From an uncultured Croceitalea sp. (GTDB lineage Bacteria > Bacteroidota > Bacteroidia > Flavobacteriales > Flavobacteriaceae), in contig CANLWK010000001.1 of the NCBI GenBank assembly GCA_947494805.1, forward strand, positions 434,001-498,000: DNA of 64,000 nucleotides, written 5' to 3'. Position numbers and translations under genes: made by a program. The notes below the pieces were generated by a model. The model had not been told where the DNA came from and made no database searches. It was given only the letters and a program-made list of their open reading frames with translations. This document shows, piece after piece, positions 35,686 to 44,063 of the stretch. Within the stretch, counting starts at the first letter, position 1; each line of letters opens with the position of its first letter.

Positions 35686-36204
35686 TTAGTTATCTGACCT
35701 TGATTCTTGACCGTTGGTTCGATTCTTTGGAAGGTCAACCCAAAATTGGGGATCAATACCATCTTGGCCACAAACCTTTCGCTCTTCTATCATCGTAATT
35801 CCATTGAAGGTATCACCTTCGGACCATTTCCAAACCCGAATTCTATGGTCATCATTTCCGATAAGATCAATCTGTTCGAACAATTTCATACCTGGTCTGT
35901 GCTTGTATTCCCATATCAGTATAACACTATCACCAGACTCCCATGCTTTACCGGAAAGTCTGGGGTTTTCAAAAATCAACTCATTTTTTTCATTGAAAGG
36001 ACAAACTCCGAAATCAAGCATTTCTTTAAACCCGTCATCCCACATATATTCGTTCACCTGATGATACTTCCTATCCGGAAGCATGGCACAAGTCAAACGG
36101 CTCTTCCATTGGTCAATTAATTTACCATTGGCATCGATTCTTCTATAGGTACCTTCCCAGATACCCGCATGTTTTGGAAACAATCTCAATTCGGGTGCAC
36201 TCAT
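35686..36204 (-). CDS. DUF3598-like small beta-rich protein
   Basis: 172 residues, no signal peptide. LFPKHAGIWEGTYRRIDANG at about 8-27, SRLTCAM, YHQVNEYMWDDG, LIWEYKHRPG and ITMIEERKV recall DUF3598, a calycin/lipocalin-like family chiefly known from cyanobacteria and plants. The function of DUF3598 is unknown, and a small-molecule binding barrel is assumed. It opens the minus operon with the first LeuC/LeuD-like pair and carries operator F upstream. Together with CpcT/CpeT-like proteins it adds to the set of calycin-type binding proteins on this island. Confidence 0.5.
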   Translation of the reverse strand: MSAPELRLFPKHAGIWEGTYRRIDANGKLIDQWKSRLTCAMLPDRKYHQVNEYMWDDGFKEMLDFGVCPFNEKNELIFENPRLSGKAWESGDSVILIWEYKHRPGMKLFEQIDLIGNDDHRIRVWKWSEGDTFNGITMIEERKVCGQDGIDPQFWVDLPKNRTNGQESRSDN

Positions 36205-36253
36205 GACTATATTATTTGCTTGATTTATTTTACGTTTAAACAGTTCTCTAAAA

Positions 36254-36290
36254 TAGTTAATTTAATTAACTATTAATTTTATTAATCATT
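36254..36290. promoter_or_regulatory. Island operator F (four TTAA cores)
   Basis: TAGTTAA-N5-TTAACTA is a perfect 7-base dyad, followed by a second pair; TTAA at 36257, 36266, 36273 and 36282, exact 9-7-9 spacing. A TATTTTAG -7-like box follows on the minus strand toward the gene at 36,204. Confidence 0.8.
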
Positions 36291-36301
36291 ATTTTTTTCA
36301 A

Positions 36302-36946
36302 TTATTGTGTCTTTATCGGATCTAGGGGCTCATTAAATTCTACTAAAAATCCATCTGGGTCATAAAAGATACTCACCATAACCCGTATGAACCCTTCGCC
36401 GTCATAAGAAGGGTATTCACGAAGTGTTGGTGATCTATAAATTTCAACACCTGGTGTATTTTCAATAATCGGAAATTTCTCCTCAAGAGCGTTTGTATTG
36501 AAGAGCATTATGGAGTTTTGAACTTTAAATCCTTCCCTATGAACAGGCTCTATGACCTTATCCGTTTCGCCATATTGATATTCCATAAGCCCCAAAACGC
36601 CGTAATACTCATCTACGGCCTTTAAAAAAACGAGTCGAATATCTTGTTCTCCATCTTTGGTCGGGTGCGGTCGCTTTAGAATTTTATCGTAGATGATTTT
36701 CATACCCATAGCATCCTTATATAGTGCCAAGGATTTCTTCAAATCCCTAACAATCAAGGTTGTTCTCCTAAAGATCAAAGGATATTCCTTAGGGTCAAAA
36801 GCATCCTTCAAATCATCTTTATGTTCAATAACTTTTTCAACCTCTGCTTGATCTTTTGTTTCTTTCGCATCCTTACAGGCCAAAGAAAACAGAGCTCCAA
36901 TAAAAAACATTACAAGGTAAGGTGAATGCTTGGTAATTCTTTTCAT
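36302..36946 (-). CDS. VOC-family lipoprotein
   Basis: 214 residues with lipobox SLAC (Cys24) and a charged linker, then one VOC module: FRRTTLIVRDLKKSLALYKDAMGMKI near 59-84 and closing FYDPDGFLVEFNEP with the terminal Glu. An exported VOC protein is uncommon; most are cytoplasmic. It could bind or modify the substrate at the cell surface or in the periplasm. Divergent from the MFS gene at 37,391 with operator G between them. Confidence 0.7.
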   Translation of the reverse strand: MKRITKHSPYLVMFFIGALFSLACKDAKETKDQAEVEKVIEHKDDLKDAFDPKEYPLIFRRTTLIVRDLKKSLALYKDAMGMKIIYDKILKRPHPTKDGEQDIRLVFLKAVDEYYGVLGLMEYQYGETDKVIEPVHREGFKVQNSIMLFNTNALEEKFPIIENTPGVEIYRSPTLREYPSYDGEGFIRVMVSIFYDPDGFLVEFNEPLDPIKTQ

Positions 36947-37390
36947 AATACTAAAATCTGTTTTTTGAATTGTGCTATTGAAATCAGAGTATTGGACCTT
37001 TCAACAACCTCACGTGTCTCGGCTAACAATAAATTCGAACTCCGCATGAAATCAAAGACTTATTCTTCAAAATTCAAGAAGATTCGATTGTGTTTTTAAG
37101 AGATTGATATAAAAATAGTTAATTTAATTAATAATTAATATACTTAATCATTAAATTTATAGATAATTTAGGTTCGAAATAGTTTTGGGTTGGCTAGAAA
37201 AACAATGTAAGCCTCTGTCCATAAAGTCTTTGGTAAGATTTAGATGTGGGGTTGTAAACATTTTTCAAATCAAGACAAGCAGCTGGATTGAAGGGTAGGT
37301 TCATTTTCTTTTCCTAAATTGTTTCCGTACGATATCTAAAGAAATAAGAGATAACTTAAAAAAATAACCCACAACTAAAAGCAAGACAAT
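36947..37390. other. Intergenic region with operator G
   Basis: A 444-base AT-rich divergent promoter region. It holds operator G (37116-37152) and a TAATTTAG -7-like box just after it on the plus strand. The remaining 240 bases before the MFS start show no gene or clear structure, so a long 5' leader is possible. Confidence 0.55.
37116..37152. promoter_or_regulatory. Island operator G (four TTAA cores)
   Basis: TTAA at 37119, 37128, 37135 and 37144, exact 9-7-9 spacing. Shared by the divergent VOC lipoprotein (36,946) and MFS (37,391) genes. Confidence 0.75.
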
Positions 37391-38674
37391 ATGAATTTTT
37401 CAAACCTCAAAGAGTTTAAATTTGGATGGCCAGTCATTCTTTCATCAACCTTCGGAATTGGTCTGGGCATGTCTCCACTGCCCTTTTACACCATTGGTGT
37501 TTTTGCCATTCCATTGACAAAAAAATTTGGTTGGGGTATGGATACCGTTATGGGTGGACTAACTGTCTTCACCATCGCTGCGTTGATTGCCAGTCCATTG
37601 GTTGGTTATATCGCTGACAAGATTGGCGCTCGAAAAACCGCTTTATGGTCATTGGCCCTCTTTGGAATCACTTTTGTCGCTTTCAGCCTCAACACCGGTT
37701 CGCCAGTCTTGTACTATGCGCTTTGGGGTCTTTTGGCATTTGTAGGTGCAGGTACTTTACCAATGACCTGGACCCGCGCCATCAACAACTGGTTCAACGA
37801 AAACCGAGGTCTTGCCCTTGGTCTTTCGTTACTGGGCACTGGTTTGTTTGGTTCCATGGCAAAATTATACGCCTTTTCACTTATAGACAGCTTCGGTTGG
37901 AAGACAGCCTATCTGGGTGTTGGTCTATTGCCCCTATTAATTGCATTGCCCATTGCTTACTTCTTCTTTAGGGATACCGATGACCCAAAGGTTGCTGACA
38001 AAGTTGCCCGATTACGATCTACGATTCCCAGTCATGCAAAAGTTACAAGAGATGGCATGAGTGTGGCCCAGGCATTAAGAGATTGGAGATTTTGGTTACT
38101 GGCCTTTTGCTTCATTCTTATTTCATTCGCGGTCGGTGGGCCTATTCCCAACTTAGAAAAGATGCTTGGCAACAAAGGGTTTGAAGTTTCTGATGCGGTA
38201 ATTTTGGCCAGTGCCATTGGTTATGCGGTATTGGTTGGAAGGCTAGTGGGAGGTTATCTTCTCGACCGTTTCTGGGCACCGGCCGTTGCCTTTGTCCTTC
38301 TAAGTATTCCTGCTCTATCATGCTATCTACTTCAAGGAGCGGATTTGAGTTATTCAAATGCCCTTATCGCCGTTATTATACTTGGCTTTGGTGCCGGTGT
38401 GGAGTATGATTTGATGGCCTATTTGGTATCACGGTATTTTGGCATGAAAAACTATGCGGCCATTTATGGCTTCCTATATGGTTTCTTTGCGATGGGCGCC
38501 GGTTTCGGTCCTGTGATATTCGGTAAGTTCTTTGCAAATACAGGTAGTTATGATACCATTTTAGGCTATGCCATGATTGCCTTTCTAGTGGGCTCTTTTC
38601 CGCTACTTTTGCTTGGAAAATATAGAAGTTTTGAATCTGTAACTGTCGAAATCGAAGATGACGTAAAAGCATAA
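37391..38674 (+). CDS. MFS transporter, oxalate/formate-antiporter-like
   Basis: 427 residues with about 12 membrane helices. GYIADKIGARKTA near 77-89 is the MFS loop motif, and NNWFNENRGLALGLSLLGTG is characteristic of the monocarboxylate/OFA group. A likely inner-membrane carrier for an organic acid or amphipathic intermediate. The next gene, 11 bases downstream, is a second MFS protein of another subfamily, so the operon moves two different compounds or one in two directions. Confidence 0.83.
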   Translation: MNFSNLKEFKFGWPVILSSTFGIGLGMSPLPFYTIGVFAIPLTKKFGWGMDTVMGGLTVFTIAALIASPLVGYIADKIGARKTALWSLALFGITFVAFSLNTGSPVLYYALWGLLAFVGAGTLPMTWTRAINNWFNENRGLALGLSLLGTGLFGSMAKLYAFSLIDSFGWKTAYLGVGLLPLLIALPIAYFFFRDTDDPKVADKVARLRSTIPSHAKVTRDGMSVAQALRDWRFWLLAFCFILISFAVGGPIPNLEKMLGNKGFEVSDAVILASAIGYAVLVGRLVGGYLLDRFWAPAVAFVLLSIPALSCYLLQGADLSYSNALIAVIILGFGAGVEYDLMAYLVSRYFGMKNYAAIYGFLYGFFAMGAGFGPVIFGKFFANTGSYDTILGYAMIAFLVGSFPLLLLGKYRSFESVTVEIEDDVKA

Positions 38675-38685
38675 CCCGATTCGTT

Positions 38686-39933
38686 ATGCCCAAAACCAGA
38701 AACATTCGATGGTATATTGCAGGCACCATCTTCTTGGCAACCACCATCAATTATATTGATAGACAAGCTCTTTCTGTTGCGGCGCCGGTCATTCGAGAAG
38801 ATCTAGGCTTAAGCAACGAACAGTATGGATGGATCGTTAGCGCCTTTCTACTGGCCTATGCAATTATGCAGATGGTTTCCGGAAGATTAGTGGATGTTCT
38901 CGGCACCAAAAAAGGATTCTCTATCGCCGTTGTGTGGTGGTCGATCGCCAATATGCTACATGCCTTTGGAAAAGGGATGCTGAGCTTGGGTTTTTTTCGA
39001 TTTCTATTAGGAATTGGAGAGGCAGGAAACTATCCTGCAGCCATGAAAGCCATCTCGGAATGGTTTCCCAAAGAAGAGCGGACCAAAGCCGTTGGCATTT
39101 TGAATATGGGTCCCGGATTGGGTGCTATTATTGCGCCTCCGTTGATGGTGTGGTTGATTACTGATTTCGGTTGGAAAATGGCTTTTGTCATCACGGGAGC
39201 CATTGGTTTTTTTTGGTTGTTGCTTTGGCGTTGGATATATTATGAACCTGATGGACATCCGCGGATTTCCAAAGAGGAATTGGCTTTGATTCGAAATGGG
39301 CAAGAGTCCGAAGAGCAAACAGAAAAACAACCATGGCTCAGTTATTTCAGATACAAAGAAGTTTGGGGATTGACCTTGTCACGTTTCGTATCGGATGGTG
39401 CCTTTTACTTTTTTGTGTTTTGGCTACCTTCATGGTTGGCCGATGTGAAAGATTTTAGTTTGATGGAAATAGGATTGTTCGCCTGGATTCCCTTTTTACT
39501 TTCCGATATCGGAAGTTTTGTAGGCGGATGGACCGGTGGCCAATTAATGAAAAATGGACTTTCATTAAATGCTTCGCGAAAATGGGTCATTTGGGTGGGT
39601 GCCATATTAGTGATGCCCGTATTGGGATGTCTCTATATTGAATCTCCCTATTGGGCGATCGCCCTGATCAGTTTCTCACTCTTTGCCACACAGTTCAAAC
39701 AGGCATCTTTGTTCACTTTGCCTATTGATCTATTTGGAAAGAAAGATGCGGCATCTGTATGGGGAATATCAGGGTCCACCGGAAGCTTTGGTGCTATGTT
39801 GTTCACTCCACTCATTGGATGGTTGGTAGATACCATATCATATTCCCCCGTATTTGTTATTGTTTCATTTTTACATATTATATCGGCGATATTAGTAATG
39901 GTATTTATACCAAAGATTCGACGAATTGTTTAA
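38686..39933 (+). CDS. MFS transporter, anion:cation symporter (ExuT-like)
   Basis: 415 residues. TTINYIDRQALSVAAP near 19-34, the loop motif SGRLVDVLGTKKG, and FRFLLGIGEAGNYPAAMKAI followed by WFPKEERTKAVG are diagnostic of the ACS family of MFS proteins (hexuronate, galactonate, phthalate carriers). Should import a carboxylated compound with protons. Second gene of the operon at 37,391. Confidence 0.85.
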   Translation: MPKTRNIRWYIAGTIFLATTINYIDRQALSVAAPVIREDLGLSNEQYGWIVSAFLLAYAIMQMVSGRLVDVLGTKKGFSIAVVWWSIANMLHAFGKGMLSLGFFRFLLGIGEAGNYPAAMKAISEWFPKEERTKAVGILNMGPGLGAIIAPPLMVWLITDFGWKMAFVITGAIGFFWLLLWRWIYYEPDGHPRISKEELALIRNGQESEEQTEKQPWLSYFRYKEVWGLTLSRFVSDGAFYFFVFWLPSWLADVKDFSLMEIGLFAWIPFLLSDIGSFVGGWTGGQLMKNGLSLNASRKWVIWVGAILVMPVLGCLYIESPYWAIALISFSLFATQFKQASLFTLPIDLFGKKDAASVWGISGSTGSFGAMLFTPLIGWLVDTISYSPVFVIVSFLHIISAILVMVFIPKIRRIV

Positions 39934-39944
39934 TTCAAAGAGAG

Positions 39945-40643
39945 ATGAAAAGACTTATAGTCATGCCCGTTTTATTGTTTTTGTTCATTCTGGTAGGGGG
40001 TTTGAAAGAGACCACGACCACTGAGCAAAACAGTATTCATGACCTGCAACAGGATTTGGATACACTCTTGACTTGGTTTCCCGGGGAGTACGATAATCAC
40101 CGGCAGGTTTACAAAGAAGCTGTTGCTAAATTGCCCTCCGAAAAGCGACATCGCCAAACGCATCATATATTTTATGAAGTTCAACTCGATTTCATTCCCG
40201 GCAGCACCTTATACGCACAGCAATCACAACACTATAACTTAGATGATCTGTATCGCCAAAGGGTGTATGCTTTTGAAATCGATACAACTGAACGAGCCAT
40301 CCGACTAAGAATCTATACACCAAAGGAACCAAGCAGATTGACCAACAGCCATTTAGATCCTGAAGTATTCAGCAAATTGAACAGTGAAGATTTTTTCCTA
40401 AAACCCGGTTGTGATGTTTTTTGGAAGCGTGAAGGAGATGCTTTCAAAGGATATCTCAAAGAAAACGCTTGTAACTATTATTCCGATAGATTTGGAAAGC
40501 AAGTTTACCTCAACGAAACTTTAATTCTACGGAAGGATGCGTTGTTGTTGGAGGATACTGCGACAGACGCTGAGGGCAATCCTGTTTTTGGTGTTCATGA
40601 TAAAGGCCCCACCATCAACCTTAAAGAGAAACCCTGCAAATAA
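39945..40643 (+). CDS. CpcT/CpeT-like secreted protein, short form
   Basis: 232 residues from the ATG at 39945; a far upstream start would overlap the MFS gene out of frame and is rejected. A signal peptide (1-19) is followed by LTWFPGEYDNHRQVYKEA (about 42-59), YAQQSQHYNLDDLYRQRVYAF, the hallmark KPGCDVFWKREGDAFKGYL and a Cys after ENA. Of the paralogues here this is closest to canonical CpcT/CpeT in size and motif. It sits downstream of two MFS genes and upstream of an unknown lipoprotein, suggesting a binding role linked to transport. Confidence 0.75.
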   Translation: MKRLIVMPVLLFLFILVGGLKETTTTEQNSIHDLQQDLDTLLTWFPGEYDNHRQVYKEAVAKLPSEKRHRQTHHIFYEVQLDFIPGSTLYAQQSQHYNLDDLYRQRVYAFEIDTTERAIRLRIYTPKEPSRLTNSHLDPEVFSKLNSEDFFLKPGCDVFWKREGDAFKGYLKENACNYYSDRFGKQVYLNETLILRKDALLLEDTATDAEGNPVFGVHDKGPTINLKEKPCK

Positions 40644-40667
40644 GCCGAATGTAAATCCATATTGAAT

Positions 40668-41426
40668 ATGAAGAAAATTAGCCCAATACTATTCTTGTTT
40701 ACACTACTTGCCTTTAACTGCAAAGAACATAATGCAAAGGACGAAACTCAACTAACAGCCACACAAATCATTCAGAAGGCACATGAAAAGGCCGGCGGTG
40801 TCTTCTGGCAAAGACCAAAAAGCCTTACCATGAAAGGGTTTGGAATATTTTACCCCAATGGAGAGCCTGTAAAGCACGAAACCCACAACATGTGGCGTGA
40901 GTTTGAACAGACCAAAGATGCGGCACATAGGGCCAATGGAAAAGTACGTATTGAATCTTTTCGTGATGGCACACCTGTTTTTATCGTCACCTATGATGGC
41001 GAAAACACCTATGACCTCCGTGGAATGCAAGAAAAGTCTGCCGCCGATAATCGCTGGGCTTCAAACTTTGGATATGGTGCTATTCGCCATGCGCTAGATG
41101 ACGGGTATTCATTGCTAATTGTAGCCGATGACACTGTAAAAACGAAACCTGCCTATACAATTAAAGTGACAGACCCGAATAAGGGAGAAACATTCTTCGG
41201 TATTGACAAAAAAGATTTCAAGATTGTTAAAGTCGCCTTTCAAACTCCTAGAGGCTGGCATCATCGGGAATATTCGAAGTTTTTTTCAAAAGAGGAGTAT
41301 TCTTGGTTGCAGGCAGGTCGCGTTGAACTTTTTTATGACGGTCAACTATCCAACGAAGTATTTTGGACGGATTTCGAAGTAAACGAAAACCTGCCGGATA
41401 GTCTATTCGTACTGGAATCAAAATAA
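40668..41426 (+). CDS. Lipoprotein of unknown function, LolA-like appearance
   Basis: 252 residues from the ATG at 40668, which puts a standard lipoprotein signal first (lipobox AFNC). An in-frame TTG six bases upstream is less likely. After TATQIIQKAHEKAGG come alternating beta strands (LTMKGFGIFYPNG, RIESFRDGTPVFIVTYDG, YTIKVTDPNKGETFFGIDKKDF) like the half-barrel of outer-membrane lipoprotein-sorting (LolA/LolB-type) domains. Function unknown; it could bind a hydrophobic ligand. Six bases before the reductase gene. Confidence 0.55.
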   Translation: MKKISPILFLFTLLAFNCKEHNAKDETQLTATQIIQKAHEKAGGVFWQRPKSLTMKGFGIFYPNGEPVKHETHNMWREFEQTKDAAHRANGKVRIESFRDGTPVFIVTYDGENTYDLRGMQEKSAADNRWASNFGYGAIRHALDDGYSLLIVADDTVKTKPAYTIKVTDPNKGETFFGIDKKDFKIVKVAFQTPRGWHHREYSKFFSKEEYSWLQAGRVELFYDGQLSNEVFWTDFEVNENLPDSLFVLESK

Positions 41427-41431
41427 AGCTT

Positions 41432-42436
41432 ATGCGCAATAGACAGCTGGTCATCACTAGATTTTCAGATTCGTTGAAGGAAGCCAGTGCTATTATTGAG
41501 CGGCCCTTAGCAAAATTAAGACCTACCGATATCCGCATTCAAAACAAGTATATTGGCATTAATGCACTCTATGACCGAGAACTCTACCGTGGGCGTGTAC
41601 CCTACGTCAATGTGGAGTTTCCCTATGTCTTTGGCGTAGAGGCCGTCGGCGTAGTAATCGAAATTGGCAAAGATGTCAACAGTGTAGAAATTGGCCAGGC
41701 ACTTTCGACGGTAAAAGTAGGTACCGCCTATCAAGAGTATCAAGTAATAAGGGAAGAAGAGGTCATCAAAATTCCTGAAGCTACGGCCGAATACCTGACC
41801 TTGAACCCTACAGGTGTTTCTGGGTATTTGGCACTGAAGAAAACCGCCGAATTAGAGGAGGGTGAAACAATCGTTGTTTCAGCGGCAGCGGGAGGCTTGG
41901 GCCATATTGTTGTGCAATTGGCAAAAAGAAAAAATTGCCATGTGGTAGCTATTTGTGGTAAATCTGAAAAAGTGGACTTGTTAAAAGGTTTAAATGCCTG
42001 TGACCGAATTATTAATTATCGGGAAGAAAATATCTCAGAAGTGCTTTCCAAAGAATATCTCAATAAAATTGATGTCGGCTTTGATTCCGTCGGAACGTAT
42101 ATATTCGATGCCTTTTTGCAAAATTTAGCACCTCTGGGGCGTTTGGTGGTGAGTGGTTTGGCCACAGAGTTGACCGCTCCTAGGTTTGAACAAGTGACGG
42201 GGGCCAGAGTATATGAAAGCATCTACTGGAAAGGTGCTTCCGTTCGTTGTTTTATGAACCATCTCTTTAAAGATGAACATCCAGAAACGCGCGAATATCT
42301 ATTTAGGTTGTATCAAAAAGGAGAACTGCAAGTAAAGGTAGATCCTATTTCATTCGAAGGCATTGAATCTATTTTAAATGCTTCGGAATATTTACTGGCC
42401 GGACAAAGTTGCGGCAAGGTAGTTGTGAAACTCTAA
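41432..42436 (+). CDS. Zinc-less MDR-family quinone oxidoreductase-like enzyme
   Basis: 334 residues. AAAGGLGHIV at 151-160 is the NADPH-binding loop and GFDSVGTYIFDAFL follows; no zinc ligands. It is of the quinone oxidoreductase / zeta-crystallin type and only distantly related to the two 336-residue MDR enzymes at 2,475 and 13,240. Last gene of the plus operon; overlaps the convergent E2 gene by four bases. Likely reduces an enone or quinone intermediate. Confidence 0.82.
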   Translation: MRNRQLVITRFSDSLKEASAIIERPLAKLRPTDIRIQNKYIGINALYDRELYRGRVPYVNVEFPYVFGVEAVGVVIEIGKDVNSVEIGQALSTVKVGTAYQEYQVIREEEVIKIPEATAEYLTLNPTGVSGYLALKKTAELEEGETIVVSAAAGGLGHIVVQLAKRKNCHVVAICGKSEKVDLLKGLNACDRIINYREENISEVLSKEYLNKIDVGFDSVGTYIFDAFLQNLAPLGRLVVSGLATELTAPRFEQVTGARVYESIYWKGASVRCFMNHLFKDEHPETREYLFRLYQKGELQVKVDPISFEGIESILNASEYLLAGQSCGKVVVKL

Positions 42437-44052
42437 ATAATCCTATTCGAAATATTCCACATGAACCAATCTTCCAGTAAATTTTTTATATGTTTCAGGA
42501 AACGAGCGGCATCCGCCCCATTAATGATTCTGTGGTCAAAACCTATTGTCAAAGGCATGATAAGCCTTGGCTGAAACTGTCCATCCATATACACGGCTTC
42601 GGTCTGGCTTTCGGCAACGCCTAAAATAGCCACTTGTGGAAAACTTACTAAAGGAAAAATGGCACTCGTGCCTATTCCCCCTAAATTAGAAATAGTAAAT
42701 GTAGCGCCATCCAATTCTTCTATAGTAATTTTTTTGCTTTTCACCTTTTCCGCCATAGTCCCCAATTCGAAAGAAATATCGGAAATGCTTTTTTCATTTG
42801 CATTCTTTAAAACCGGAACCATTAATCCTCTATTGCTATCGACAGCAACGCCTACATTGATATAGTCCTTATAAACAATTGCCGAATTTTGGGAGTCGAT
42901 ACTGGCGTTGAAAATAGGAAAATCTTCCAAGGCCTTCGCCACAACTTTAACGAGAATTCCGGTAATGGTCAATGAAGCTCCCTTTGCCTTGAAAGCAACC
43001 TTATGCACTTGACGCCTTTGTTCCAAATAGGTGACATCTACTTTTTCTTGCAACCATGCATGCGGAATGTTGCTCCACGAGGTGGTCATGTTTTTGCTCG
43101 TGGCCTGCATAATCCCCGTCATGGACTCAGGGCGAACATTGCCCCATTTGGACAAATCGGGCAATGCTGCCATGGTCATGGGAGTACCACCGTTTGCCCT
43201 ATTCTGATTTAGCGCCTTAGCATAGTTCTTGACATCCTTTACCGATATACGATTAGTGCCTGATCGGAGTGGCATTGTTGCAATATCGATTCCGATTTCG
43301 CGGGCGATTTTTTTGGCCAATGGAGAAGCTCTGAACTTTCCGGAACGTGCACCGTTTGTGGTGATATTTACGAGGTTTTCCACTTTCGCGAGAGGTTCCA
43401 CTTCTACAGCTTCCTCTTCCGTTTCTACAAGAACCTCTTTCTGAACACCTTCTTCGGCACCAAAGGAAATTTTTAGAATAGGAGTCCCTTCACTGATTTC
43501 ATCACCAATGTTGACGAGTATTTTTATTATTTCACTACCAAAATCCGCAGGCACCTCAACCACCACCTTATCGGTTTCTAACTCCATTAAGGTTTGCTCA
43601 GCGACAACGGTGTCTCCTTCAGCAACATGAATGGCGATTATAGTTCCCTTTTCGATACCCTCACCCAATGAGGGAAGCTTTATTTCAGAAACGGATCGTT
43701 TGACCGTCTTGTTTTCTTTGACGACTTCTGCTTTCACATCAGGGGTTGCTACGGCGGTCATACCAATTGATTCGGTGGCAACTTCGGCGAACACCGGTTC
43801 TTGAGCTTCAGGGGCACTACCTCCCTCCAGCCGGATAATGGCAACACCTTGAGAAACTTGGTCGCCTTCACTTACCAAAACCTCAGCCACTATACCATCG
43901 GCATCCGAAGGTACTTCAACCACCACTTTATCGGTTTCTACTTCTAGTAAAGATTGTTCTTTCGTTACGGTATCCCCTGCTTTCACCATGATGTTGATCA
44001 CCGTGCCGCTTTCGATGCCTTCACCCAATTCGGGTAGTTTTAATTCGGTCAT
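42433..44052 (-). CDS. aceF: Dihydrolipoyllysine acetyltransferase (E2) of a 2-oxoacid dehydrogenase
   Basis: 539 residues with two N-terminal lipoyl domains, each with the ETDKVVVEVP lipoylation motif (Lys42 and Lys162), a peripheral subunit-binding domain at about 241-278 (RASPLAKKIAREIG), and the catalytic acyltransferase domain with DHRIINGADAARFL near the end. It transfers the acyl group formed by E1 to CoA. It follows the E1 gene by 11 bases. No E3 (lipoamide dehydrogenase) gene is in the window, so E3 is presumably the housekeeping one. The substrate may be pyruvate or a slightly longer 2-oxoacid such as 2-oxobutyrate released by the pathway. Confidence 0.9.
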   Translation of the reverse strand: MTELKLPELGEGIESGTVINIMVKAGDTVTKEQSLLEVETDKVVVEVPSDADGIVAEVLVSEGDQVSQGVAIIRLEGGSAPEAQEPVFAEVATESIGMTAVATPDVKAEVVKENKTVKRSVSEIKLPSLGEGIEKGTIIAIHVAEGDTVVAEQTLMELETDKVVVEVPADFGSEIIKILVNIGDEISEGTPILKISFGAEEGVQKEVLVETEEEAVEVEPLAKVENLVNITTNGARSGKFRASPLAKKIAREIGIDIATMPLRSGTNRISVKDVKNYAKALNQNRANGGTPMTMAALPDLSKWGNVRPESMTGIMQATSKNMTTSWSNIPHAWLQEKVDVTYLEQRRQVHKVAFKAKGASLTITGILVKVVAKALEDFPIFNASIDSQNSAIVYKDYINVGVAVDSNRGLMVPVLKNANEKSISDISFELGTMAEKVKSKKITIEELDGATFTISNLGGIGTSAIFPLVSFPQVAILGVAESQTEAVYMDGQFQPRLIMPLTIGFDHRIINGADAARFLKHIKNLLEDWFMWNISNRII

Positions 44053-44063
44053 TTTCTTCGGAT

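Noticed and set aside
39759-39944. Upstream extension of the CpcT/CpeT-like gene at 39,945
   Set aside because: It lies inside the MFS gene in another frame, and the signal peptide begins at the ATG at 39945.
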